Assembly (NCBI GenBank): GCA_049514335.1
Contig: JBEKVE010000053.1
Coordinates: 1 to 30,004, forward strand
Length of the DNA stretch: 30,004 nt
Direction of reading: 5' to 3'
DNA from: JBEKVE01 sp049514335
GTDB lineage: Bacteria > Actinomycetota > Acidimicrobiia > Acidimicrobiales > UBA8190
The position numbers and the translations under genes are program-made. The notes under the pieces are model-generated. The model was given only the letters and a program-made list of their open reading frames with translations. It had not been told where the DNA came from and did not search any database. This document shows, piece after piece, positions 1 through 6,816 of this stretch. How positions within the stretch are numbered: the first letter of the stretch is position 1; each line of letters opens with the position of its first letter.

Positions 1-388
1 ACGGGGAGTTCGGGGCCTCGGCCACGAAGTGGCGCTCGACGAGATCGGGATGCCGGGGGGCCTCGGGATCGGGCCTGGTCGTCTTGCGCTTCTTGCCCTT
101 GCGCCAGCCCTCGATGCCGGTCTGGCGCATGAGCCGTGCCACCTGGTCGCGCCCGAGGTCGTGGCCGGCCCGGCGCGCCGCCCGCCAGAGTTTCCTCGCC
201 CCATAGACCTTGCGGTTCGTGGTCCACAGCGCCACCAGGACCGGCACCAATGCCGCATCACGCACCGCTCGGGCCGACAGCGGGCGGCTCTTGGCCGCGT
301 AGTAGGTGCTCGGGGCCACCTGCAGCTCCTTGCAGATGGGCTCGACCCCGAACTCGTCTCGGTGCTCGTCTATGTAGCGGACGGTCAC
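1..388 (-). CDS. IS3-family transposase OrfB, partial (3' end off window)
   Basis: This is the N-terminal 129 residues of the IS3 catalytic subunit, which cuts and joins the element ends. The frame opens with GTG at 388, overlapping the orfA stop as GTGA, and lies -1 relative to orfA. It reads VTVRYIDEHRDEFGVEPICK and continues through YYAAKSR, VYGARKLWRA and RDQVARLMRQTGIEG. This is the HTH_21-type DNA-binding region typical of IS3 OrfB before the integrase core. The DDE residues lie beyond position 1. In the family OrfB is usually expressed as an OrfAB fusion by ribosomal frameshifting, but I see no clear A6G-type slippery run here, so re-initiation at the GTGA overlap is equally possible. 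No stop or frameshift occurs in the visible part. Confidence 0.85.
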   Translation of the reverse strand, partial: MTVRYIDEHRDEFGVEPICKELQVAPSTYYAAKSRPLSARAVRDAALVPVLVALWTTNRKVYGARKLWRAARRAGHDLGRDQVARLMRQTGIEGWRKGKKRKTTRPDPEAPRHPDLVERHFVAEAPNSP

Positions 389-713
389 TTCTGTGGGCGG
401 TCGAGCTCCGCCGCGAAGAAAGCCGAAGCCGAGCGCAAGATGGCGTTGGACCGCTTCAGCTCGCGGTTCTCCTTCTCGAGCGCCTTCAGCCGGGCCCGCT
501 CGTCGGTGGTGAGGCCGCCACGCTTCCCGGCATCGATCTCGGTCTGCTTCACCCATACCCGCAGCGACTCGGCCCCCACCCCGAGCTGGCGGGCGATGCG
601 GCCGATGGCGGCGGCGTCCTTCGGGTCCTCGCCCGGGCCTCGAGCACCAGGCGGACCGCCCGCTCCTTCACCTCAGGTGGATATCGCTTGGAGGTGTTCC
701 TCTTGGCTTCCAT
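385..713 (-). pseudogene. IS3-family transposase OrfA, frameshifted
   Basis: OrfA is the small helix-turn-helix/leucine-zipper subunit that recognises IS3 ends. ATG at 713 starts MEAKRNTSKRYPPEVKERAV, and the C-terminal part reads GVGAESLRVWVKQTEIDAG and ERARLKALEKENRELKRSNA, the usual OrfA coiled coil. The two parts are in different frames. Around 631-637 the minus strand has GCCCGGGCGAGG where GCCCGGGGCGAGG would join them, so one G is missing. Restoring it gives 330 nt, a 109-residue protein of normal OrfA length. The lesion is a homopolymer contraction, so it could be real decay or a sequencing error. The stop overlaps the orfB start. Confidence 0.8.
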
Positions 714-740
714 GGCTCCAACCTTTCCAAGGTTTGGAGC

Positions 741-764
741 CTCCAGGAAACCCAGGGCGTTTCA
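741..764 (-). repeat. IS3 terminal inverted repeat
   Basis: Read on the minus strand, the element begins TGAAACGCCCTGGGTTTCCT, which resembles the TGAACCGCCCCGGGTT-type ends of actinobacterial IS3 elements. It lies about 28 bp upstream of the orfA start. An imperfect palindrome (CCAAACCTT/AAGGTTTGG-like, about 720-738) sits between the repeat and orfA. The matching right repeat is off the window, so the boundary rests on this end only. Confidence 0.6.
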
Positions 765-830
765 CTATGCTCATGCCGAACACGTCATCGTCTCCGGGAT
801 GCGAGCAGGATCGGTAGGCGGCTCGGCTCC

Positions 831-865
831 TTGACGAGGTGTACACAGTTAGGTACACTTCCTAC
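831..865 (+). promoter_or_regulatory. Promoter with TGTACA-type operator for the toxin-antitoxin pair
   Basis: TTGACG (831-836) and TACACT (854-859) form a -35/-10 pair with a 17-bp spacer. A perfect inverted repeat GTGTAC-N8-GTACAC (839-844 and 853-858) fills the spacer and overlaps the -10 box. TGTACA cores are the known operator elements of YefM-YoeB systems, so autorepression by the antitoxin is likely. The expected transcription start falls about at 866, the A of the antitoxin ATG. There is no Shine-Dalgarno sequence, so a leaderless mRNA is probable. Confidence 0.6.
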
Positions 866-1144
866 ATGAGTAAGACGGTTCCCGTTCGAGAGCTCCGCAG
901 CGAACTCAGCCAGTTCATCGATCAGGTTGCTGACCTCCGAGAGCACGTGATCGTCACCCGGCGGGGCCGTCCCGCGGCTGTGCTCGTCCCTGTGGACGAA
1001 TACGAGGCCCTGGAGGAGACCGCCGAAATCCTCTCCGATACCGGCGCGCTCACTGCCGTCGAAGAAGGACGTCAAGAGATCGAGCGAGGGGAAACTGTGA
1101 CGCTCGATGAGCTGCGCCGAGAGCTCGACCGCCGACACCGGTAG
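866..1144 (+). CDS. Type II antitoxin, Phd/YefM family
   Basis: A 92-residue antitoxin that should neutralise the downstream toxin and repress the operon. The N-terminal part MSKTVPVRELRSELSQFIDQ, followed by VIVTRRGRPAAVLVPVDEYE, is the typical Phd/YefM DNA-binding and dimerisation fold. The charged C-terminal segment (ETAEILSDTGAL..., ending in ELRRELDRRHR) is the toxin-binding tail. An upstream ATG at 839 is in frame but lies inside the operator, so the ATG at 866 is preferred. The stop abuts the toxin GTG directly. A second, broken copy of this gene lies at 5923-6067. Confidence 0.9.
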   Translation: MSKTVPVRELRSELSQFIDQVADLREHVIVTRRGRPAAVLVPVDEYEALEETAEILSDTGALTAVEEGRQEIERGETVTLDELRRELDRRHR

Positions 1145-1408
1145 GTGAGTCGGGTCGAGCTCGCCCGACGGGCCCGTAAAGAGATCGTCGATCTCGACTT
1201 GCTCCTGTCCGATGCCGTCGTGGAGGCGCTCGGCCTTCTTGAGCGCGAACCGGATGCAGGTCACGCGCTTCGAGGGCGCCTTCGCGGCCTCCGGTCGCTT
1301 CGCGTCGGTGCGTACCGGATCATCTACCAGGTCGACGGCGACGAGCAGGTCGTTCGCGTGCTCGCGGTCAGGCACCGGTCTGCGGCTTACGTCACGGATC
1401 CACGCTGA
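1145..1408 (+). CDS. Type II toxin, RelE/ParE superfamily
   Basis: An 87-residue protein starting with GTG immediately after the antitoxin TAG, so the two are translationally coupled. It has the RelE/ParE layout: an N-terminal helix pair (ARRARKEIVDLD, AVVEALGLLE), then LRGLRSLRVGAYRIIYQV and VVRVLAVRHRSAAY, the beta-sheet with the basic and His residues usual in RelE-type mRNA interferases. Family members either cleave mRNA in the ribosome A site (RelE/YoeB) or poison gyrase (ParE). Pairing with a YefM-like antitoxin and the VRHR motif favour RelE-like RNase activity, but this is inference. The gene appears intact. Confidence 0.88.
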   Translation: MSRVELARRARKEIVDLDLLLSDAVVEALGLLEREPDAGHALRGRLRGLRSLRVGAYRIIYQVDGDEQVVRVLAVRHRSAAYVTDPR

Positions 1409-1717
1409 GCTGAACTGCACAGAGGAGCGCCACAGCTAACCAGAGCCGTCGCGCAAGTCGGCGAGCTCTGCATCCGAATGACGACGGTCTTCCTGAGCGG
1501 GTCGACTGCAATGTCTGCCCATCGTGGTCGACATGGAGGCGATCTCCTTGGCCATTCCGTGGTCCATGTGGTACATGAATCCGTGGCTCGCGCTCCACAA
1601 CAAGCGCACGCGCAATTGATATGTACAGTCATCAGTGGTGTGTTGTGGTCAGCCGAAACGCCGATCACGCTGCGTCGATCCGTAAAGGTGCAGGCAGAGG
1701 AGTTGCACCTCTTCTAT
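1409..1717 (+). other. Intergenic stretch between the toxin gene and the tRNA fragment
   Basis: No convincing gene. A 28-codon ORF from ATG 1531 (MEAISLAIPWSMWYMNPWLA, then LHNKRTRN) has no ribosome-binding site and no recognised family. It may be the tail of a decayed gene. The region is less GC-rich around 1600-1640 than its surroundings, consistent with integrated-element DNA. Confidence 0.4.
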
Positions 1718-1762
1718 TTGCCAAGGTGAGGGTCGCGGGTTCGAATCCCGTCGTCCGCTCCA
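1718..1762 (+). other. 3' half of tRNA-Gly(GCC): attachment-site remnant
   Basis: The 45 bp run from the anticodon loop TTGCCAA (anticodon GCC) through GGTGA (3' anticodon stem), the variable loop, T arm (GCGGG-TTCGAAT-CCCGT), acceptor strand CGTCCGC, discriminator T and encoded CCA. The 5' half is absent: the bases before 1718 (TTCTA) cannot pair with GGTGA, and no GCGGACG acceptor 5' strand is found upstream. It is therefore not a working tRNA. Integrative elements that use tRNA genes leave exactly such a 3'-end duplication, and an integrase remnant lies 90 bp away. Confidence 0.8.
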
Positions 1763-1850
1763 AGAAAGTCCAGGTCAGACCACCTAAGCAGTGCTCTCCT
1801 CCGCTTCGGCCACGAGGCCCAACTCGAACTTCGTCCGTCCCTTCTCCGTC

Positions 1851-2060
1851 TCAGCAGGGTCGGTACTTTGAAAAGTGGGCCTCCGGTGTTCTGCAAAGGG
1901 CAGTTCGCGCGCTCGGGAACAGGTGTCCGTAGCGGCCGGACGCGACTCGGATGGAGCTGTGGCCCAGGTGGTCATTGCCCTCCTCCATATGGCGTCCGTT
2001 GGCGATCAGGATGGCGGCATAGGCGTGACACAGGTCGCGATATCGGAGTCCCTCCGGGAT
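1851..2060 (-). pseudogene. Tyrosine integrase, C-terminal remnant
   Basis: A 69-codon minus-strand frame ends at TGA 1851 and contains the distal part of a phage-type tyrosine recombinase: LRYRDLCHAYAAILIANG, DHLGHSSIRVASGRYGHLFP. The LGHSS motif and the catalytic Tyr of RYGHLFPS are present. The DLRHTY motif reads DLCHAY, so the catalytic Arg is replaced by Cys. No start or upstream recombinase sequence exists, because the methyltransferase gene begins 58 bp upstream. After HLFPS the tail diverges from the family. Integrases of tRNA-targeting actinobacterial elements (pSAM2 type) sit with the 3' end next to the attachment site, as here. Confidence 0.78.
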
Positions 2061-2117
2061 TGCCTCGTCCTCCCTGCTCTCACTCGAAATCTGGCAGCTG
2101 GATCCGGCAGCTGGTGG

Positions 2118-2765
2118 TCAGGGCATTGGGCGCTTGGTGAGAATGTAACCGCGACGCGTCGCCACCTCGTCTGGGTAGTTCCTCCTCTCAAGTTGAGCCT
2201 CAACCTCGAATCCGACAGCCTCTATGGAGGCAATGACGTCCGGGACTTCAACGAACTGGAAGTCAAGGTCTACCGCTTGGCCCCACCATTCCTCTCGGTG
2301 CCGTAGCTCTGATCCGATGTGAAAGGTAACGAGCCCGACACCGCCCGGTGCCAAAATGCGTCTCATCTCTTCGAAGGCGGGACGCAGTTCATCGACTCTG
2401 AGGTGAATGATGGAGTAGAGGGCGACAGCGGCTCCGAACTCGCCGTCGCTGGCCGGTAGGGAAAGCAGATCGCCTAGTCGAAACTCGACATTGGGGAACG
2501 CCTTCCGGCCGGTCTCGATCATGGAGGGTGAGAGGTCGATGCCAACGGCCTGCGCCCCATGGTCCGCCAGCCATGCCGCCACGTGGCCTGGACCACAGCC
2601 AAGGTCGGCAACGGGGAGGCCACCCACCGCCTGCTCGATGACGGCTCCCAGCAACGCGCGGTCGAGCGGTTTACCGTCGAGTTCGTTGCGGAAGTGCTCC
2701 AAGTAATCGTCCGCTATCTGGTCGTAGCTCTTCTGTGTCCTCTCGTGGGCTGGGATCTCGCTCAT
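2118..2765 (-). CDS. Class I SAM-dependent methyltransferase
   Basis: A complete 215-residue methyltransferase. Motif I VADLGCGPGHVAAWLADHG (about residues 52-70) binds S-adenosylmethionine. GIDLSPSMI supplies the acidic residue at the end of strand 2, FRLGDLLSLP is motif II-like, and RILAPGGVGLVTFH is the post-motif region. The N-terminal helix SYDQIADDYLEHF matches the small-molecule methyltransferase_11/25 group. The substrate cannot be deduced. Its ATG overlaps the stop of a 52-codon ORF (ATGA), so the two are probably co-translated. It lies between the integrase remnant and the c-di-GMP enzyme and may be cargo of the degraded element. Confidence 0.88.
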   Translation of the reverse strand: MSEIPAHERTQKSYDQIADDYLEHFRNELDGKPLDRALLGAVIEQAVGGLPVADLGCGPGHVAAWLADHGAQAVGIDLSPSMIETGRKAFPNVEFRLGDLLSLPASDGEFGAAVALYSIIHLRVDELRPAFEEMRRILAPGGVGLVTFHIGSELRHREEWWGQAVDLDFQFVEVPDVIASIEAVGFEVEAQLERRNYPDEVATRRGYILTKRPMP

Positions 2766-2920
2766 CGGCCCGACTTGGTCGCTTCTGGGAGGGGACCCAG
2801 GACTGCGTCGACGAACGCACTGGCCCAGACCTCGATCTCGTTGTCGGTTCCGTCAACGGGTGGTCGGCCGTAGACCCGCGTGGTAGCGGAGAGGGTGCAG
2901 CGGGTCGGTGTCTCAGTCAC
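2762..2920 (-). CDS. Small unknown protein (52 aa) coupled to the methyltransferase
   Basis: The GTG at 2920 is preceded by GAGGAG with a 6-nt spacer, and the TGA overlaps the methyltransferase ATG as ATGA. It reads VTETPTRCTLSATTRVYGRP and continues with PPVDGTDNEIEVWASAFVDA to GPLPEATKSGR. The frame stays open upstream to a TAG near 3027 but offers no earlier ATG, GTG or TTG. I recognise no family. The acidic, amphipathic C-terminal half could be a helix. The good ribosome-binding site and the overlap argue for a real gene, but it could also be the tail of a larger decayed one. Confidence 0.5.
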   Translation of the reverse strand: MTETPTRCTLSATTRVYGRPPVDGTDNEIEVWASAFVDAVLGPLPEATKSGR

Positions 2921-3079
2921 CGTCTGCTCCTCATCGGTCCTGGCTTTGCCACCGTGCCCAGGGGTCGGTTGGTGAGCGTCATCGGCCCAGGTGCCTCGGC
3001 TCGTCTGAATGAAGTCGGTCGCATTCTAGAACGTGGGGACCCAAGAGGCTGTGTGACGGGTCGACAACACAGGTGAGAG

Positions 3080-5716
3080 CTAGAAGAGCATCTGTGTGCT
3101 GGTAGGTCCGATGAGGTGCGCCCTCGGGTCGTGTCCGCTGGGAGTTTGCGCCCGACTCCGACCGGCCGAGTCATTCGGGATCCGACTAGAGAGGAAGGAA
3201 AGCAGTCGGTCCAGGGTCAAGGGTGTCGCATAAAGGAACCCTTGCCCAGTCTGGCAGCCTTCTTCTTGAAGTTGCGTGAGTTGCTCGGGGGTTTCGATGC
3301 CTTCGGCGACGACCTCCATGTGGAGGGATGTACCCAAGCGGATGAGGCTACGGACAAGCATTCGTGCCTCGCCGGATTCCGTCATCGAAGAGATGAACGA
3401 GCGGTCGATCTTCAGGATGTCGACGGCAAGGAAACGCAAGCGAGACAAGGCGGAGTACCCGGTCCCGAAATCGTCTATCGCCACGCGCACCCCCGTCTCT
3501 TTCAAGGCGAGGATTCGCTGCGCTGCCGCATCCCTGTCGATCATGAGAGTGCTCTCGGTGAGTTCCAGAACGAGGGAGCCAGGGTCAAACGTCGAATCGG
3601 CGAGCGCTTCTGCTACGTCGGAGACCAGTGCATCAGTCTCAAACTGGCGCGCCGATACATTCACCGACATCGTGAGGGGGAGGTTCTGGGCGTGGAAGAG
3701 CGCTCCCACGCGGCAAGCCTCTCTGAGGACCCATCTTCCGACGGGCACGATCAGACCACTGGATTCAAGGATAGGAATGAACTGATCAGGGCCGACGACC
3801 CCTTGTGTTGGGTGAGCCCATCTGAGGAGCGCCTCGACTCCTGTGGGCGTTCCAGAGGCGATTGAAAAGGTCGGCTGGAAGGCGAGGAAAAACTGCCCGT
3901 CAGTCAGTGCGGCCCGAAGCTCCATTTCAAACTGGAGGCGCTCGTCAACGACTTGCTGCATGGTGGGCTGGAAGACGGCGTATCGGGCATTGCCTGCAGC
4001 CTTTGCCTCATAGAGGGCGACATCCGCGTCCCTGAGCAGTTCTCCTGCCGTCATGCGGTCCCCGCAGGCGATGCCGATTGAGGCCGTCACCACGTACTCA
4101 AGAGGCCTATCCGACCCGAGAGAAAGAGGCTTACGGATCGCCGCCAGGATCCGTGTGGCGACGACCTCAGGGCCGTCAGCATCAGCGCGGCCTTCACTCA
4201 ATACGACGAACTCATCACCGCCGAGTCGTCCGACCGTGTCAGTCTGCCGAACGATGTCGGCCAGGCGGTCACCCACGATCCTGAGGACAGCGTCCCCGGC
4301 CTCGTGTCCCAGGCTGTCGTTGATGCCCTTGAAGTCATCAAGGTCGATGAACAACGCGGCGGTCACCGATCCGTTGCGCCGACTTCGGGCGAGCATCTGC
4401 TCGGCTCGGTCCAAGATGAGGCTGCGATTTGGAAGGCCGGTCAGGCTGTCGTGGAGCGCAAGGTGGCGAAGGTCGGCAGTACGCTCCTGGACAAGGTCGA
4501 GGGCGCGGCTCCGGGAACGGACGAGTGTCTCCAGCATCAGTGCGATGAGCAACGCGGTAATGATCACGGCCAGCGAGGCCAATCCTCCTTGGATGGTTCC
4601 CGAAGCTATCCCTGTGGCCGGGGTGCCACTGACGTCGATCGACCAACGCCCGTCTGCCACGACAGTCACTTGGCTGTGTGGACCACCTGCGGTCTGCTTC
4701 GGCCCTCCAGTGTCGATAAGTTGCCACTGAGACGTGCCCGGGTTCTGTCGCCGCAGGGTGACGAAGATTCCGCTGTCCGAAGCAATTGCAGGGTCGACGA
4801 TCTTGCCGGTGTCGAACATTCCGGCAACCCATCCAATGATCCCTGACCGCCTGGCAGCCACAGTCGAAGGCACAATGCCACCTTGGTAGACCGGGGCTTC
4901 GATGTAAACGGCGTCTGACAGCAGACCTGAGATGACCCGTAGCAGAGAACTCGCTGCGCCCGGAGAAGCTCCGGCATTGACGAACTGAATACCGAGCAGA
5001 TGTAGCGAACTCGCGTCTAGAACCGGTGAGAGGACGAACTGACCAGTGTCACGAGACAGCGCCAGCAACGGGCCGAGAGACGAGGCGCACCAGTCGATGC
5101 CTGGTGGGACCTGGACACCCGACGCGTACCCTTGGGCCCCAAGGTCCAACGACAAGAGGCGCGTGAGGCAGAATGGGGGCGTGGCGTCAGCGGGATTGAG
5201 TACGAAGGGCGTCGACGGCGCACCGCTCACGGGGTCGTTCGTGACCGCCGCCTTGAAGGCATTCAGTGCCGATGGCGACACCTCCTCGGTGTAAGCGACA
5301 CCAAGTGCACTTGGAAAGCGCGTTGTCGCCTGAAGACGGGTGAGCCACGAGCTGAGGCCCTCGTTCGTGAGCGTGGGATCCGACTCCACGACGCTGCGTG
5401 CCATGGCGGTGAAGTCGGTGTCCTGTTGCAGCGACCCCGAAACAGCGGCCTCCACCGCCGAGGCTTGTTTATCGAAGGCATCCAGATTGCGGTGGCTCAC
5501 TGATGAGCCCCACTGCCACCCAGTCGCCACGGCGAGGATGAGACCCACAGCCAGGACGAGCACGGGACGACCGTGCCCACCGATCCGGCGTAAACGAGCC
5601 CAGGGCGATCTCGCCTGTCCACGGATTAGCGGAGCAGGGTCTTCCGGCGATCTTTCCGTGGTGGGTGGGTCCGGCACTTCCTTCGCCTTTGTCCAGTTGA
5701 GTGGCAGTGTGACCAC
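3080..5716 (-). CDS. CHASE-GGDEF-EAL membrane cyclic-di-GMP enzyme
   Basis: An 878-residue sensor that can make and degrade cyclic-di-GMP. Order: cytoplasmic tail, TM1 (about 51-69), extracytoplasmic CHASE-like domain (about 75-340, with the FPSALGVAYTEEV signature), TM2 (about 378-397), linker helix, GGDEF (about 415-580), EAL (about 593-850). The diguanylate cyclase site GGDEF (499-503) is intact, and the inhibitory RxxD site (RQTD, 490-493) sits five residues before it. The phosphodiesterase domain keeps EALLRW (628-633), NVSARQF, ELTES, DDFGTGYS (748-755) and AEGIETPEQ. Both activities therefore look possible, with the CHASE ligand unknown. The start is GTG 5716 with weak ribosome binding. 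It appears to be monocistronic. Confidence 0.93.
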   Translation of the reverse strand: MVTLPLNWTKAKEVPDPPTTERSPEDPAPLIRGQARSPWARLRRIGGHGRPVLVLAVGLILAVATGWQWGSSVSHRNLDAFDKQASAVEAAVSGSLQQDTDFTAMARSVVESDPTLTNEGLSSWLTRLQATTRFPSALGVAYTEEVSPSALNAFKAAVTNDPVSGAPSTPFVLNPADATPPFCLTRLLSLDLGAQGYASGVQVPPGIDWCASSLGPLLALSRDTGQFVLSPVLDASSLHLLGIQFVNAGASPGAASSLLRVISGLLSDAVYIEAPVYQGGIVPSTVAARRSGIIGWVAGMFDTGKIVDPAIASDSGIFVTLRRQNPGTSQWQLIDTGGPKQTAGGPHSQVTVVADGRWSIDVSGTPATGIASGTIQGGLASLAVIITALLIALMLETLVRSRSRALDLVQERTADLRHLALHDSLTGLPNRSLILDRAEQMLARSRRNGSVTAALFIDLDDFKGINDSLGHEAGDAVLRIVGDRLADIVRQTDTVGRLGGDEFVVLSEGRADADGPEVVATRILAAIRKPLSLGSDRPLEYVVTASIGIACGDRMTAGELLRDADVALYEAKAAGNARYAVFQPTMQQVVDERLQFEMELRAALTDGQFFLAFQPTFSIASGTPTGVEALLRWAHPTQGVVGPDQFIPILESSGLIVPVGRWVLREACRVGALFHAQNLPLTMSVNVSARQFETDALVSDVAEALADSTFDPGSLVLELTESTLMIDRDAAAQRILALKETGVRVAIDDFGTGYSALSRLRFLAVDILKIDRSFISSMTESGEARMLVRSLIRLGTSLHMEVVAEGIETPEQLTQLQEEGCQTGQGFLYATPLTLDRLLSFLSSRIPNDSAGRSRAQTPSGHDPRAHLIGPTSTQMLF

Positions 5717-5777
5717 TATCGGTGATACTTCGGGCCGTCTGCAGGAGCAAAGGTCCCATTTCTGTGGGTCATTCGAT

Positions 5778-5919
5778 TCAGCCCGGGGAGAGGGCGCGGC
5801 TCGATGTCGGCGCCCTGACCAGGTCCTCTGACGCCGACAGGGCCGTGACGGCGCTCGTCGCTCCTTCCGTGTCCGGGGCGGCGTAGACGGCTGTCACCGT
5901 GGGCGAGCTGTGGCCCGAG
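5778..5919 (-). pseudogene. Second tyrosine recombinase, C-terminal remnant
   Basis: Minus-strand codons ending at TGA 5778 read HSSPTVTAVYAAPDTEGATS, then AVTALSASEDL. This is the end of a tyrosine recombinase: the LGHSSPTV box, the catalytic Tyr in AVYAAPD, then the C-terminal helix. The LG codons at 5914-5919 are one base out of frame (an extra C in CTCGGGCCACAGC), and nothing recombinase-like remains upstream. It differs from the remnant at 1851-2060 (AVYAAPDTE versus RYGHLFPS), so it came from another element. Upstream it runs straight into the antitoxin remnant. Confidence 0.62.
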
Positions 5920-5922
5920 CAC

Positions 5923-6067
5923 TCCCGCTCGAGGGCTTCGTAGCGAGTTCAGCCAGTTCATCGATCTGGTTTGCTGACCTCCGAGAGCACGTGATCGTCA
6001 CCCGGCGGGCCCGTCCCGCGGCTGTGGTTGTCCCTGAGGACGAATATGAGGCCTGGAGCAGACCGTC
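5923..6067 (+). pseudogene. Broken second copy of the Phd/YefM antitoxin gene
   Basis: These bases match positions 880-1023 of the intact antitoxin gene. The 54-bp core (about 5971-6025 versus 928-982) differs at only about one position, and the flanks are more diverged. The protein would begin RGLRSEFSQFIDLV, but an extra T near 5970 shifts the frame into TGA. A second one-base loss (GAGGCCTGGAG for GAGGCCCTGGAG, about 6053) shifts it again. No promoter, start codon or toxin gene accompanies it. In another frame ADLREHVIVTRRARPAAVVV is still readable. Confidence 0.82.
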
Positions 6068-6133
6068 CGTTGCGGTCAGCGAAAACGCCGGCGATGGGTC
6101 CGCTCGAATCCTGCCATCTCCGCTTTCCCGCGT

Positions 6134-6583
6134 TCAGGTGTGGTGGCGGATCAGCAGGACTGGACATGGGGCGTGATGGGCGACGTAATCGCTGACTGAA
6201 CCGCCGAAGAGCCGGCGCAGCCACCCTTTGCTCGACGCGCCGACCACGAGCACGTCGGCGTGTATCTCGCTGGCGACACGGTCGATGACCGCCCCTGTCC
6301 TCTCGTCGTCCGGAACCAGACGGACCTCCACCTCGGTTCCGAGTGCCGCCGCGGTGCGATCGAGTGCGGCTTGCCCCTCGGTGGTGGCCTTCTTCCAGTC
6401 CTTCTCTGCGTCTTTGTAACTGATACCTGGGCCCTCTATGCCCCCTGCGTCACTCATGGGGTCCTCATACGCGGGGATGACCGCGATGAGTACAACGTGC
6501 GCCCCGGGGCGCAGCAGGTCCGTAGACCGGCGAGCCGCGTCGATCGCAGACTCCGATCCATCGGTTGCCATGAGGATGTTCAC
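6134..6583 (-). CDS. Universal stress protein (UspA family)
   Basis: A 149-residue single-domain USP, the usual length. It starts at GTG 6583 after a strong GGAGGA ribosome-binding site. N-terminal MNILMATDGSESAIDAARRS holds the conserved Asp that contacts nucleotide, and the C-terminal VLVVGASSKGWLRRLFGGSV is the phosphate loop. The usual ATP motif G-2x-G-9x-G-S/T has its middle Gly replaced by Ser (GAS-S), with the final GS kept, so ATP binding is possible but not certain. It appears monocistronic and follows the large regulator, separated by about 230 bp in which I see no gene. Family role: survival under stress or dormancy. Confidence 0.9.
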   Translation of the reverse strand: MNILMATDGSESAIDAARRSTDLLRPGAHVVLIAVIPAYEDPMSDAGGIEGPGISYKDAEKDWKKATTEGQAALDRTAAALGTEVEVRLVPDDERTGAVIDRVASEIHADVLVVGASSKGWLRRLFGGSVSDYVAHHAPCPVLLIRHHT

Positions 6584-6816
6584 GTGCTCCTCCGTTCATG
6601 GACGCCGAATCGTTGGTCACCTCGTCAGGTGCAACCGACGCAGCGCCGACCAGTCTCGCGCCGAGGACGGCCCGAAGAAATGGCCCATAGCCTCGAGCTC
6701 CCGCCGTATCCCGTCCCGAGGGTGCCGGTTGAGGGCGGGGCGGGGGCCGGGGCCCTTCCCTCAGGGCCTCTTGCTGGCAGTTCTCGGGCGGCTGCGTCCC
6801 GTGGACGGCGCGGCTC

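Larger units (their letters stand above)
1..764 (-). mobile_element. IS3-family insertion sequence, partial (left end present)
   Basis: The segment carries two overlapping transposase reading frames in IS3 arrangement, orfA (385-713) then orfB (388 down past position 1), preceded by an IS3-type terminal repeat beginning TGAA at 764. IS3 elements normally make OrfA, OrfB and an OrfAB fusion by -1 frameshifting. Here orfB lies in the -1 frame of orfA, as expected. The right end, the DDE catalytic domain and the target duplication are outside the window. orfA has a frameshift, so the copy may be inactive, or the frameshift may be an assembly error. Confidence 0.85.

Noticed and set aside
29..834. 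Long plus-strand ORFs (262 and 232 codons) over the IS3 element
   Set aside because: They are antisense to orfA/orfB, are Arg/Pro/Ala-rich with no homology, and arise from the high GC content.
785..1420. 211-codon minus-strand ORF over the toxin-antitoxin genes
   Set aside because: It is the antisense shadow of two well-supported genes with a promoter and coupled starts.
1688..1762. A complete tRNA gene ending at 1762
   Set aside because: The 5' acceptor strand, D arm and 5' anticodon stem are missing, so only the 3' half is real.
1714..1896. 60-aa minus-strand ORF ending GADDGIRTRDPHLGK
   Set aside because: This is the well-known spurious translation of the antisense strand of a tRNA 3' end; here it simply reads the tRNA-Gly fragment.
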